From: Terrimonas sp937888905
GTDB taxonomy: Bacteria > Bacteroidota > Bacteroidia > Chitinophagales > Chitinophagaceae
Assembly: GCA_937888905.1 (NCBI GenBank)
Contig: CALATA010000007.1
Coordinates: forward strand, 203,959-267,958
Reading direction: 5' to 3'
DNA length: 64,000 bases
A model generated the notes under the pieces. The model had not been told where the DNA came from, did no database searches, and was given only the letters and a program-made list of their open reading frames with translations. Positions 29,181-37,464 of this stretch are shown here, in pieces. Position 1 is the first letter of the stretch. Each line of letters opens with the position of its first letter. Both the position numbers and the translations under genes were made by a program.

Positions 29181-30050
29181 ATGAAAAAAAATACGTCTTT
29201 CAGACTTCTGGTTGCCGCCCTTGGTGTGGCAACAATGATGGTGAGCTGTAAGAAGCAAGAAACAACCATCCCACCTGCACAGGTGCATTTTACAGGAGCT
29301 GCTTCGCAGTCCTATGCAGTTCGTGCAGCGGGTGTTGCTCCTTACAAAATCCAGGTTGGTACTACCGACGTGGTTAACACCGACCGTACTGTTGGTATCA
29401 AAGTGACCTCGCGCACCGCAGTAGCTGGTACGCAGTATACACTGTCTGCCAACACAGTTACCATTCCGGCCGGTCAGGCTCTTGGTGAGTTCTCTATTCA
29501 GGGCATTTTTGCAGGATATCCTGCAGGTCGTTTGGACACGCTGGTGATCACGCTCACCGAGCCGTCCATCGCTCCCGCCAAATTCATGGATACCATTCGC
29601 CTGGCTATCGGTGATATTTGTGTGGAAGGTGTTGGTTTTACCCTGTCTTCAGTTATCGGCAACTATGCCAGAACTATCGAGACACTGGGTACTAATTCTC
29701 CTTACGGTCCTTACAACACCAGCATCAGCTCGGCTACTTCTACTGGCGCCACAACTGCCCGTATCGTAGTAAACAACATCTGGGATTCCGGTTGGGGTCC
29801 GATCAGTTTCGACCTGAACTGGGGCGTTACTCCGCTGACTGCGACCGTGGTTTCACAGACCGCAATCCCCGGATCTAACGCAGGTGACCTGAACAGCGCT
29901 TATGCTGGACAGACAGTAGCTGTACGTCCGATGGCTGGTAGCCCCGGTACATTCTCTACCTGTAATAACACGTTTACATTGAGAATGCAACTGGGTGTAA
30001 CCAACCTGGGTTACTTCGCCAGTCTCTACACTGTTAACATGGCCCGTTAA
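29181..30050 (+). CDS. Lipoprotein of the second SusCD cluster (DUF4843/Calx-beta-like)
   Basis: 289 residues. Lipobox VSC (Cys23, MMVSCKKQ). The first 130 mature residues read like a Calx-beta or DUF4843-type beta-sandwich (AQVHFTGAASQSYAV, then VTIPAGQALGEFSIQGIF). The C-terminal part is Gly/Ser/Thr-rich beta. Probably a surface accessory of the upstream SusCD pair, 40 nt away and ending at the shared terminator. Function not known. Confidence 0.7.
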   Translation: MKKNTSFRLLVAALGVATMMVSCKKQETTIPPAQVHFTGAASQSYAVRAAGVAPYKIQVGTTDVVNTDRTVGIKVTSRTAVAGTQYTLSANTVTIPAGQALGEFSIQGIFAGYPAGRLDTLVITLTEPSIAPAKFMDTIRLAIGDICVEGVGFTLSSVIGNYARTIETLGTNSPYGPYNTSISSATSTGATTARIVVNNIWDSGWGPISFDLNWGVTPLTATVVSQTAIPGSNAGDLNSAYAGQTVAVRPMAGSPGTFSTCNNTFTLRMQLGVTNLGYFASLYTVNMAR

Positions 30051-30076
30051 TAACGGCACCATTTCACAGATAATCT

Positions 30077-30116
30077 TAAGGGGATGCATCGAAAGATGCG
30101 TCCCCTTAGTATTTTT
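30077..30116 (+). terminator. Terminator of the second SusCD cluster
   Basis: A 14-bp stem (30077-30090 with 30095-30108, one G-T pair) closed by a GAAA tetraloop, followed by GTATTTTT. Confidence 0.9.
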
Positions 30117-30150
30117 GGGGTCGCATGTTTCTTCCGTGCGGATTTTCAAC

Positions 30151-30909
30151 GTGGCAGATAAGGTACATAAAACAAAAGGCATCGTGTTGCGCGCAACGCG
30201 TTACGGCGAAACCAGCCTGGTGATTGCTATTCTTACCGAATTGTTTGGCGTACAGTCTTACCTGGTCAACGGCGTGCGACAGGCCTCCGCCAAAGGCAGC
30301 AACAAAGCCAGCTACTTTCAGCCGGGCGCCATCCTCGAACTGGTGGTGTACCACAACGAACTCAAACAACTTCAACGCATCAAAGAATACAGGTGGTCGC
30401 ATATCTACCAACAGATCTTTACCGATGTGCCCACGCATTCCATTGTCTTGTTCATGGTTGAATTGCTCACTAAATGCCTGAAGCAACCTGAGGAGAATGC
30501 CGACCTTTTTAATTTTGCCGAAGATGCATTACTGCACCTCGATTCGTGCAACGAACAGGCTAAAGCCAATTACCCGCTTTTCTTTGCCCTGCATTTACCC
30601 GTCTTCTTCGGCATCCCTCCACGTAATGCCACGCCGGGTCTGTTGGAGTCTGCCAGTATTTATTTTGATTTAAGAGAAGGTTCCTTTGCGCTCGAAATGC
30701 CTTCGCATACTTTTTTCCTGGAAGGCGAGGATGCACGCGCCGTTGCCGAACTGCTCAATGCACGACACCCCGACGAGTTATCACATATACAATTGCGGCC
30801 TTCGATAAGACATCGCCTGCTGCTGGCGATGGCAGATTATTATCCTTTGCATATTCAGGATTTTGGCATTTTGCGTACGCTGCCCGTGCTGCGCGAGATC
30901 ATGCGCTGA
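30151..30909 (+). CDS. recO: DNA repair protein RecO
   Basis: 252 residues. Mediator of RecA loading in gap repair (RecFOR). The N-terminal OB fold begins VHKTKGIVLRATRYGETSLV and is followed by the family helices. The usual Cys4 zinc site is not obvious. The GTG at 30151 is chosen: longer in-frame starts (GTG 30136, TTG 30115) run toward or into the preceding terminator, and MADKVHKTKG matches the normal RecO beginning. The stop abuts the stop of the convergent cytochrome gene. Confidence 0.9.
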   Translation: MADKVHKTKGIVLRATRYGETSLVIAILTELFGVQSYLVNGVRQASAKGSNKASYFQPGAILELVVYHNELKQLQRIKEYRWSHIYQQIFTDVPTHSIVLFMVELLTKCLKQPEENADLFNFAEDALLHLDSCNEQAKANYPLFFALHLPVFFGIPPRNATPGLLESASIYFDLREGSFALEMPSHTFFLEGEDARAVAELLNARHPDELSHIQLRPSIRHRLLLAMADYYPLHIQDFGILRTLPVLREIMR

Positions 30910-31269
30910 TCATTTTTTTACTTTGCGTACACGCAGGAAGGTAACGATGTAATCAACCTGCTCGGGACTCATCTTTTTAGCCACCGCATGATTACGCGGA
31001 TCGATACCGATGAGGGCAGTAGTATGATAATTGTCGATCTGGATGCCGGTGAAATTGGGAATGCTGTCTTTCCCTTTGGTAAAAATTCCGTGGCAGTTGG
31101 AGCAATGAATGCGGTACAAAACCTTCCCTTTTTCCGCGCGCTCGATCAATGCCGTGCGTGTCTGCTGTCCCACATGGTCCGGAATATCATATTCCACCGC
31201 CTTCTGTGCCGTGCAGTAACAGAGTGTGAGGGCGGTGAGAAGAAGTGATATGGTGAGCAGCTTTTTCAA
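30910..31269 (-). CDS. Exported monoheme cytochrome c
   Basis: 119 residues. Signal peptide (cleavage near TAQ, residue 22). One heme-binding CSNCH (about residue 56), then a distal Met region near KKMSPEQVDYIVTFL, as in small class I cytochromes. The only plausible start is the TTG at 31269; the upstream DNA is a heptamer array (31270-31304) that reaches the start codon. The diheme peroxidase-like gene lies upstream on the same strand beyond the repeat island, so the cytochrome may donate electrons to it (inference). Confidence 0.85.
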   Translation of the reverse strand: MKKLLTISLLLTALTLCYCTAQKAVEYDIPDHVGQQTRTALIERAEKGKVLYRIHCSNCHGIFTKGKDSIPNFTGIQIDNYHTTALIGIDPRNHAVAKKMSPEQVDYIVTFLRVRKVKK

Positions 31270-31518
31270 TGAGTAGTAAGTAATAAGTTTTAAGTAATAA
31301 GTAAAACAGCCGATATAGTTCTTGCGACTTTGCTCTTTATGTCACGCAAAGACGCAAAGTTAATAAGACGCAAAGATCATTTATTATTCATGCAGCGCGC
31401 CCTTCGAGAGGCCGAACTATCGGCCTCGGGGAGCACGAATCACTATGCATTCACCATTGACGATTCACCATTGACGATTCACCATTCACGATTCACCATT
31501 GACGATTCACCGTTCACA
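31270..31518. repeat. Repeat island A: heptamer and octamer arrays with a GC hairpin
   Basis: 31270-31304: five heptamers of type TAAGTNN. 31344-31375: four octamers, three of them ACGCAAAG. 31408-31427: perfect hairpin GAGGCCGA/TCGGCCTC with an ACTA loop. 31449-31518: ten heptamers of type ATTSACS in exact 7-nt register, ending at the stop codon of the peroxidase gene (31519). The island also touches the TTG start of the cytochrome c gene. No coding signal. Confidence 0.9.
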
Positions 31519-33453
31519 TTAATATTCTCCGCCAATTTTCCTGTCATTATACCTTTTCACCTTCGATGCGGGCAACTTACCCGGGGCTTTGTCAGCTACC
31601 ACTGCTTCATTTAAGGATCCCAGAAAAGCAAGTAATGCTTTCTTTTCCGGAACCGTTAATTTAAACGGCGCTTTATCCAGCGTTTGGTTCGGCACATCCA
31701 GCCCGCGGCCGGCACCACCGCCATCTTCATAAAACTGTATCACCTCCTCCAGCGTACGGAATATACCATTGTGCATATAAGGCGCCGTATGCTGAATGTT
31801 CCGCAACGATCCGGTTCGGAAGGCGTGAAGCGTTTCAGGCGCCGGACAAGCCAGGTATCTTCCCGAGTCGGGACTTAATTGACGAAAAGCAGTATCTGCC
31901 GGTACACCCAATACTTCAAATTCTGACGCAAGATAAGGTGGTTTCAATCCATTGAAATGCGGAACAAAATGACAGGTGCCGCATTTTGCCTTACTCATAA
32001 AAATAGTAAAGCCCGTTTTTACTTCGGCATCGATGGAATTGCCTTTGTTAAACGCGTTATCAAACGGCGCGTAATATTTGCTGAAGCCCGCATAGTAATA
32101 TGTTATAGCGGAAATGATATGATCGATGTTCACTTTCTTCTCTTCCGGCGTATAGCGCAGCAGTCGTTTGAATACTTTTTCATATTCCTTACAACTCATC
32201 ACTCTTTCCACCAGCGAATCGGCAATGCCATTCATTTCATCGGGGTGACCCATTACCGCTTTGCCCTGCAATTGCAGCGACATATGACTGCCATCTGCCA
32301 TCAACAGATGATTGTACACACTGTTGATCAAGGTTGGCGCATTCCGCGTCATGCTGCCCTGGTGGTTGAATAAGAAAGGCGTAGCCCGCGTGGTATCGGC
32401 AAAAAACATATCCGGACGATGGCAGGAAGCACAACTGCGCGACAGATTACCGGAGAGGATCGGATCGTAAAAAAGCAATCGCCCCGCTTCTTTGATATCA
32501 AATAAAACTTCCGGATCATCTACAAAAGCATATACTCCCTTGATCTGATGACTGGTGAACAGTGCCTTGTCGAATATCGAATGCACGGTATCGCTTAAGG
32601 CATAGTCATAATAATGCCGGGAAGAAATGCCATAAGCCCGGATCATTTCCTGGTTGAAGCCGAACAACGGATTTACATAATCCCTGATGAACGTGAAATG
32701 ATCAAACAGGCTATATGCATCCGGCTGACTGTTCACAAAACGTATCATTTCATCATACCGCTGGTGATAAGGCACGCTGAGGGATCGATCAGGAAAAGCC
32801 TGGTCAAATGTTTTATAAATGTCTCCCGTTGCCTGCAACATAAATCGCAGTTCAGGAATCACCCGGCTGGTATCCGGTGTTTCAAAGGCTGTTGTATAGA
32901 TGGCTGCAAGGTTCAGGAGGAATAACCGATTGGCCAGGAAGAAATGATCGGGTTTGTTCAGCGCCTGCGCGAGTGAATCGGACCGATAGGCCGCAACGCC
33001 GCTAAGGGAGTTTTCTACCAGGCTGATCAACGTATCGGCAGCAAATTTTTCTTCTTCGCCGTTCAGGTAAATTTCTGCCAGTGATAGCCCCGCACCAGTG
33101 AGCCGGTATGGCTGCTCGTATTTTTCAAAGACCTCATTTTCCCATTCAACAGGCAGCGGGCCGTTGAGTTTTTTATAGGTTTCGGGTAAAAGGTAACGCG
33201 TCCAGAAGTCCGAGGCTTTCAGGCTTAAACGGCACTCGTGAATTTTATTGATCAGTTGATCGCGGCCTGCAGCAGTGTTGACATCGGTATGGCGGATCAG
33301 TTGCAGCAACGATTGCTCGGATTTTTCCAGCGCATCAATGTGTTTGTTGTAGTTGTCGGTATAGGCCTTGCCATTATTGGCCGGGTGGCGGAAGGCGAAT
33401 GCGGTCACGATGACCACGAGAATAAGTATGGTAGCCGTCAATTTCATGTGCAT
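31519..33453 (-). CDS. Diheme cytochrome c peroxidase/MauG-like protein with N-terminal extension
   Basis: 644 residues. Signal or anchor helix at 1-20. The C-terminal 330 residues are the CcpA/MauG domain with two heme c sites, CASCH (Cys341-His345) and CGTCH (Cys491-His495), and AFRTGSLRNIQHTAPYMHNG near 560, typical of the family. Residues about 25-310 form a helical domain not found in standard peroxidases (about 330-350 residues). It would reduce H2O2 or oxidise a periplasmic substrate. Start: ATG 33453 or the in-frame ATG 33447. Confidence 0.88.
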   Translation of the reverse strand: MHMKLTATILILVVIVTAFAFRHPANNGKAYTDNYNKHIDALEKSEQSLLQLIRHTDVNTAAGRDQLINKIHECRLSLKASDFWTRYLLPETYKKLNGPLPVEWENEVFEKYEQPYRLTGAGLSLAEIYLNGEEEKFAADTLISLVENSLSGVAAYRSDSLAQALNKPDHFFLANRLFLLNLAAIYTTAFETPDTSRVIPELRFMLQATGDIYKTFDQAFPDRSLSVPYHQRYDEMIRFVNSQPDAYSLFDHFTFIRDYVNPLFGFNQEMIRAYGISSRHYYDYALSDTVHSIFDKALFTSHQIKGVYAFVDDPEVLFDIKEAGRLLFYDPILSGNLSRSCASCHRPDMFFADTTRATPFLFNHQGSMTRNAPTLINSVYNHLLMADGSHMSLQLQGKAVMGHPDEMNGIADSLVERVMSCKEYEKVFKRLLRYTPEEKKVNIDHIISAITYYYAGFSKYYAPFDNAFNKGNSIDAEVKTGFTIFMSKAKCGTCHFVPHFNGLKPPYLASEFEVLGVPADTAFRQLSPDSGRYLACPAPETLHAFRTGSLRNIQHTAPYMHNGIFRTLEEVIQFYEDGGGAGRGLDVPNQTLDKAPFKLTVPEKKALLAFLGSLNEAVVADKAPGKLPASKVKRYNDRKIGGEY

Positions 33454-33460
33454 GCCGGAC

Positions 33461-34612
33461 TCAGTGTAGTGGCTTTACCCGGCTCAGGGTTTCGCCGAGG
33501 CTGATGATGCCCGGCTTTTTACCCTTTTCAAAGCTACCCAAAATAGCGTCTGCCTGCAAGGCTTTTGCGCCGTTTAATGTGGCCCAGCTAAGGATATTTT
33601 CCAAGGGCAGTTCAGAAAAATGCAGGCGGATATGCCGAATCTCTTCCAGTATGCTTAATTGATGGTTGGAGGCAAGGCTGTCTGTGCCGATCACCAGCGG
33701 CACCCCGCTTTGAGCCAGCATCGGAATATCGGGCAGTGTTTGTGAGATATAAAGATTGGCGCCGGGGCAGAGACAAAAGTAAACGGGTGCGGCACGGCCT
33801 TCAAGGCAGGCCAGGTCTTCGCGGCTGGTACATACGTTGTGCACCAGCAGCAAAGGTTGCGTTGGCGCAAAACGATCGATATAGCTGGGAAGGCTGTTTC
33901 TTCCCGATGGCTCAAAGAAGTTTGTGTTGAGTCCCATCTTTTCATAAAAACCAACCAACTCTCCGGATTTGCTGACAAACCATTCATTTTCGCCCGGGCA
34001 TTCCTGGTTGTGGATCGATTGGATACTGTACGGAGCAAAATCACGGATCAATGCCCATAGTTCGGGTGTGACCGAATAAGGCGCGTGCGGAACAATAGAG
34101 ACTTGTTTTTCGGGAAAATAAGAAAGGAACTGCTCGTATACCTGCCTGGCCGCATCGAAGCGGGCAGCCGCCCCCGCGGGATTGAAACCGATGGCTTCCA
34201 CGAACTGATGATAATAAACCGGGCTCTGCTGTTTTTGTTTCAGCGTATTAGCTGTATTGCAGATATCGCCAACCGCCACGATGCCGGCTTCGTACATGGA
34301 CCGGTCAGCCTGGGCAATTGCCTCTTCGATTACTTCGCGAGGAAGGCTGCGCAGGTTCACCACCTGGTAGAGAAAATCGGGCAGGCCCGTATTGGGATCA
34401 ATAGCGTTCTTCAGATGACTGAGTTCGAGGTGGCAATGGGCATTGACAAAACCGGGGCAGATAAGCCCGGCAATTTGCTCCACCTCATCACCTGCGTCGG
34501 TTACGGGAACGATATTCTCGATTGTACCGTCAGCGTTGGCTATCAGCACCTGTTGTGTGGAAATACGGTAGCCGTCGAACAACTGATCCGGCAGGAACTT
34601 TCTAAAACCCAT
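33461..34612 (-). CDS. Amidohydrolase (ATZ/TRZ-like aminohydrolase)
   Basis: 383 residues from the ATG at 34612. Metal-dependent hydrolase: HxH in GFVNAHCHLEL (His59, His61), a third His in SIHNQECPGENEW, another in LLVHNVC, and the catalytic Asp in VIGTDSLASNHQL. This is the layout of adenosine/guanine/chlorohydrolase-type enzymes, so deamination of a purine-like or related substrate is likely but the substrate is not assignable. A longer in-frame start (34678) would run into the divergent prfA promoter, so the shorter start is preferred. Seven nt separate it from the peroxidase gene start, suggesting one transcript. Confidence 0.85.
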   Translation of the reverse strand: MGFRKFLPDQLFDGYRISTQQVLIANADGTIENIVPVTDAGDEVEQIAGLICPGFVNAHCHLELSHLKNAIDPNTGLPDFLYQVVNLRSLPREVIEEAIAQADRSMYEAGIVAVGDICNTANTLKQKQQSPVYYHQFVEAIGFNPAGAAARFDAARQVYEQFLSYFPEKQVSIVPHAPYSVTPELWALIRDFAPYSIQSIHNQECPGENEWFVSKSGELVGFYEKMGLNTNFFEPSGRNSLPSYIDRFAPTQPLLLVHNVCTSREDLACLEGRAAPVYFCLCPGANLYISQTLPDIPMLAQSGVPLVIGTDSLASNHQLSILEEIRHIRLHFSELPLENILSWATLNGAKALQADAILGSFEKGKKPGIISLGETLSRVKPLH

Positions 34613-34626
34613 GCATGCAAAATAGT

Positions 34627-34635
34627 TAACTTTGC
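34627..34635 (+). promoter_or_regulatory. -7 element of prfA
   Basis: TAACTTTGC fits TAnnTTTGC, 59 nt before the prfA ATG and just outside the start of the divergent amidohydrolase gene. Confidence 0.5.
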
Positions 34636-34693
34636 CGCCCGTAAGCCACGTTTTGGAGAAAAACGGGTATGCAGGCAAAAAATACCAACCGTC

Positions 34694-35761
34694 ATGTTAG
34701 ATAAATTGGAGGCCATCAAAGCAAGGTTTGATCAGCTCGGCGTAGCGCTGACCAACCCGGAGATTGTGGCGAGCAATAAAAAATACGCCGAGACCAGCAA
34801 AGAATACCGCAGCCTGGAAAAGATTGTCACTGCTTACGATAACTACCGCAAGCTGCTGGACGATATCGGCTTTTACCGTGAAGCACTCGATGGTGATGAT
34901 GCCGAAATGCGCGAGCTGGCCAAGGAGGAAATGCCGGCGCTTGAGGAAAAGAAAACCATAGAAGAAGAAGCGATCCGCCAACTGCTGATCCCCAAGGATC
35001 CGCAGGACGAAAAAAATGCGATCGTCGAGATCCGTGCCGGCACCGGCGGCGACGAAGCCAGCCTGTTTGCCGGCGACCTTTTACGGATGTACATCCGCTA
35101 TTGCGAGCGCAGGGGTTATAAAACGGCCGTGCTGAGTGAAAGCGAAGGCACCGCAGGCGGATTCAAGGAAGTGCAGCTGGAAGTGACCGGCGACGATGTA
35201 TACGGCACCCTGAAATTCGAAAGCGGCGTACACCGCGTGCAACGCGTGCCGGCTACCGAAACACAGGGCCGCGTACATACTTCCGCCGCTACCGTGGCGG
35301 TAATGCCCGAGGCAGAAGAAGTTGACTTCGAACTCAATCCTGCCGATGTGAAAATGGAAACTGCACGAAGCGGCGGTGCGGGCGGACAAAACGTAAACAA
35401 AGTAGAAACCAAGGTAATGCTGACGCATATACCTACCGGTACCGTGGTAGTTTGCCAGACCGAACGTTCACAGCTCGGCAACCGTGAAAAAGCGATGCAG
35501 ATGCTGCGTACCAAATTATACGAAGAGCAGGTGCGCAAGCAGGAAGACGAGATCGCCCGCCACCGTAAGAGCCTCGTAAGTACCGGTGACCGGAGCGCCA
35601 AGATCCGTACGTATAACTATCCCCAGGGACGGGTGACTGACCACCGTATCAATTTCACCTCCTATAACCTGGATGCTGTAATGAACGGCGATATCCAGGA
35701 CTTCATTGCCGCGCTTCAGTTTGCCGAAAATTCGGAAAAACTGACGAAGCAGGGAGAATGA
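34694..35761 (+). CDS. prfA: Peptide chain release factor 1
   Basis: 355 residues. Terminates translation at UAA/UAG. GGQ at 230-232 in RSGGAGGQNVNK and the RF1-specific PAT tripeptide at 186-188 (VQRVPATETQGR) are both present. The reading frame is open for 203 codons upstream, but MLDKLEAIKARF at 34694 is the normal RF1 start and lies after the promoter element; the upstream part is an artefact over the divergent gene. Confidence 0.97.
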   Translation: MLDKLEAIKARFDQLGVALTNPEIVASNKKYAETSKEYRSLEKIVTAYDNYRKLLDDIGFYREALDGDDAEMRELAKEEMPALEEKKTIEEEAIRQLLIPKDPQDEKNAIVEIRAGTGGDEASLFAGDLLRMYIRYCERRGYKTAVLSESEGTAGGFKEVQLEVTGDDVYGTLKFESGVHRVQRVPATETQGRVHTSAATVAVMPEAEEVDFELNPADVKMETARSGGAGGQNVNKVETKVMLTHIPTGTVVVCQTERSQLGNREKAMQMLRTKLYEEQVRKQEDEIARHRKSLVSTGDRSAKIRTYNYPQGRVTDHRINFTSYNLDAVMNGDIQDFIAALQFAENSEKLTKQGE

Positions 35762-35818
35762 TGGGCGGCTTGCAACCGTCCTGTTTTTTGGTTACATTTA
35801 TAACAGCCCTCTCAGCCA

Positions 35819-35833
35819 TCCGCCGCAGGCGGA
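35819..35833. other. Short GC hairpin between prfA and the next gene
   Basis: TCCGCC pairs with GGCGGA around a GCA loop. No T-run follows, so it is not a standard terminator. It resembles the GC hairpins in the repeat islands but has no heptamer array. Confidence 0.4.
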
Positions 35834-35870
35834 CAGGTACCACTTTATTCATCCAACAAAAAAGATCATT

Positions 35871-36503
35871 ATGCTTGATCAGATTGCGCAATTAGTAAAA
35901 CAGTATGGCGAAGGGGCCGTTGTCGCCAATACCGATGTTCCCGATGACCAGAATAACGCTGTAATGGCCGAAGCAACCAAAACTGTCACCAGTGGCCTGC
36001 AAAATGTCATGGCAGGTGGCGGATTGCAGAACATCCTTGATATGTTCAAAGGAAACAGCCAGGATGGACAAGGTGGCGGTGGAATAGCCGGTTTGCTGAA
36101 GAATCCCATGGTCACGATGATGATCGGGCATTTTATCAGCAAGCTGACCACAAAATTCAACATGAGTCCCGCACAGGCCAGCAATGTGGCCAATCAGCTT
36201 ATCCCAAATGTGATGAACGACATGGTTACGAAGACGGCAAGTACGGAAAGCGCTGATTCGGCTTTTAACATCGATGACCTTGTTGGTTCATTGACAGGCG
36301 GTAAGAACTTTAATCTGCAGGGAATGCTGGAGCAGTTTACCGGTGGCGGCAATAGCAGCAATGGCGGTCAGAGTGGCGGATTTGACCTGCAGGATATTAT
36401 CAGCCAGGTAACGCAAGGTGCGCAGGAAAAGAAAAGCGGAAAAGCGACCGAGGGCGGCGGCGGAGGTATTGCCGATATGATCCAGGGCTTTTTTGGCAAA
36501 TAA
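35871..36503 (+). CDS. Gly-rich DUF937-like conserved protein
   Basis: 210 residues, no signal peptide. Helical segments separated by Gly-rich linkers (GQGGGGIAGLL near 68, TGGGNSSNGGQSGG near 162, EGGGGGIADMIQGFFGK at the end). The repeating pattern of a short amphipathic helix ending in a small hydrophobic patch recalls DUF937/YidB-like proteins. Function unknown. Not closely linked to prfA (109 nt apart). Confidence 0.7.
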   Translation: MLDQIAQLVKQYGEGAVVANTDVPDDQNNAVMAEATKTVTSGLQNVMAGGGLQNILDMFKGNSQDGQGGGGIAGLLKNPMVTMMIGHFISKLTTKFNMSPAQASNVANQLIPNVMNDMVTKTASTESADSAFNIDDLVGSLTGGKNFNLQGMLEQFTGGGNSSNGGQSGGFDLQDIISQVTQGAQEKKSGKATEGGGGGIADMIQGFFGK

Positions 36504-36791
36504 AAATATGACTATTAAGAGGATACGATTAGATAGCTAAATGCCTTCACAGATTTTTAACGAAGCGGGTGTAAACCATTTTGAAATTGGCCCGTTTTAT
36601 GTATTAATAGAAAGCGAAGGCAAATAACAAAGTTCTTTACTTAGTGCAATTAGTTGTTGAACGTCGTTTTACCAAGTGGTTTACATCCATTGTAAATAAC
36701 AGGTTAAGGTTTTAACGATAACTAGAAAAGTGATTTTACTAAATCGTTTCTTTTAAACTTTCGTTAACAGCATAAGTCGCACTAATGGCAG
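36504..36791. other. Gene-free stretch after the DUF937-like gene
   Basis: About 290 nt of AT-rich DNA with no open frame that looks coding, no hairpin of note and no repeats. It leads into the orphan promoter/terminator unit at 36792-36905. Confidence 0.5.
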
Positions 36792-36905
36792 TAAATTTGC
36801 GTTATAGATTTAAGTTTAGTTTTTATCTACATAAAAGCAGTCAATTTTCTCATAAGCAGTTAGTTTTGGTTGCGACCCCTGTTTCCACAGGGGTCTATTT
36901 TTTTG
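36792..36905 (+). ncRNA. Candidate small RNA (orphan promoter plus terminator)
   Basis: TAAATTTGC (36792-36800) fits the -7 element. About 75 nt later a 9-bp stem GACCCCTGT/ACAGGGGTC (36874-36882, 36887-36895; TTCC loop) followed by TATTTTTTT forms a strong terminator. No credible open frame lies between them. The unit would give an RNA of about 95-100 nt. It is not SRP RNA or a tRNA by eye. No -33 box is clear. Confidence 0.35.
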
Positions 36906-36933
36906 CACCTACGCCAATAGGTCAATAAAAGAA

Positions 36934-36999
36934 TAAGTCATAAGCGACCAGCATGGTCACGTTCCTTAACCATACTTAAAACTTATGACTTATAACTTA
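36934..36999. repeat. Repeat island B: TAAGTNN heptamers around a small hairpin
   Basis: Two heptamers on the + strand (36934-36947) and four in reverse orientation (36972-36999, NNACTTA form) give a perfect 10-nt inverted repeat AAGTCATAAG/CTTATGACTT (36935-36944, 36982-36991). Between them GACCA/TGGTC (36946-36958) forms a hairpin. The stop codon of the VanZ-like gene (36990-36992) lies inside the array. Confidence 0.85.
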
Positions 37000-37394
37000 T
37001 TACTGTATTGCAGCACTGCGAGCCCCACTGCCGCTCCTGCGCCATCCGCCACCATATCCCACACATCAAATGAACGGTAAGGTATCCAGTAGTGTTGCAC
37101 AAATTCCATCAACACACCGTAGGTAAAACATAACAATGCAATTAGTATAAATGTCTTTTTAGTGGAATGGCCCGATGCCACGGCCATCTTACCTATAAGG
37201 AAGGTCATAATTGCAAACATGCCGATATGCACCCACTTGTCGAAAAGAGGAATTTTGTCGAGCCAGCTGCTTTCCGGAAAAGCCGATCCGGGCATACATA
37301 GCAGTACCGTGCAGATCATCAGCCAGCCGGCGGAAGCTGCTATCCATAAAATGCGATGTTTCGCCATAGTGTTGACAGGTTGAGTCTGTGGCAT
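36990..37394 (-). CDS. VanZ-like membrane protein
   Basis: 134 residues (125 if the ATG at 37367, MAKHRILW, is used). Four predicted membrane helices: about 14-33, 50-70, 78-98 and 110-128. The VanZ signature FDKWVHIGMFAIMTF and the later YGVLMEFVQHYWIPYRSFDVWDMVADGAGA are clear. Role unknown; relatives are linked to glycopeptide resistance only by name. The last five residues (YSNKL) are encoded inside the heptamer array of island B. Confidence 0.85.
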   Translation of the reverse strand: MPQTQPVNTMAKHRILWIAASAGWLMICTVLLCMPGSAFPESSWLDKIPLFDKWVHIGMFAIMTFLIGKMAVASGHSTKKTFILIALLCFTYGVLMEFVQHYWIPYRSFDVWDMVADGAGAAVGLAVLQYSNKL

Positions 37395-37407
37395 TTTGTC
37401 CCCTGCA

Positions 37408-37443
37408 TAAAAAAAGGTTGATCCGCATGCGGAACCAACCTTT
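37408..37443 (-). terminator. Terminator after gcvH
   Basis: AAAGGTTG pairs with CAACCTTT around an inner CCGC/GCGG stem. On the minus strand it ends in a T-run. Confidence 0.75.
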
Positions 37444-37464
37444 CAAGATTTTTTTAACCGTATT

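Noticed and set aside
31449..31518. Possible CRISPR array
   Set aside because: Units of 7 nt with no spacers and no cas genes; it is a simple tandem array.
31330..31614. 94-codon frame over island A
   Set aside because: Translation is repetitive (DDSPLTIHHSRF), a direct reading of the heptamers.
34085..34693. In-frame 203-codon extension of prfA
   Set aside because: Lies over the divergent amidohydrolase gene and upstream of the prfA promoter; the RF1 family starts at 34694.
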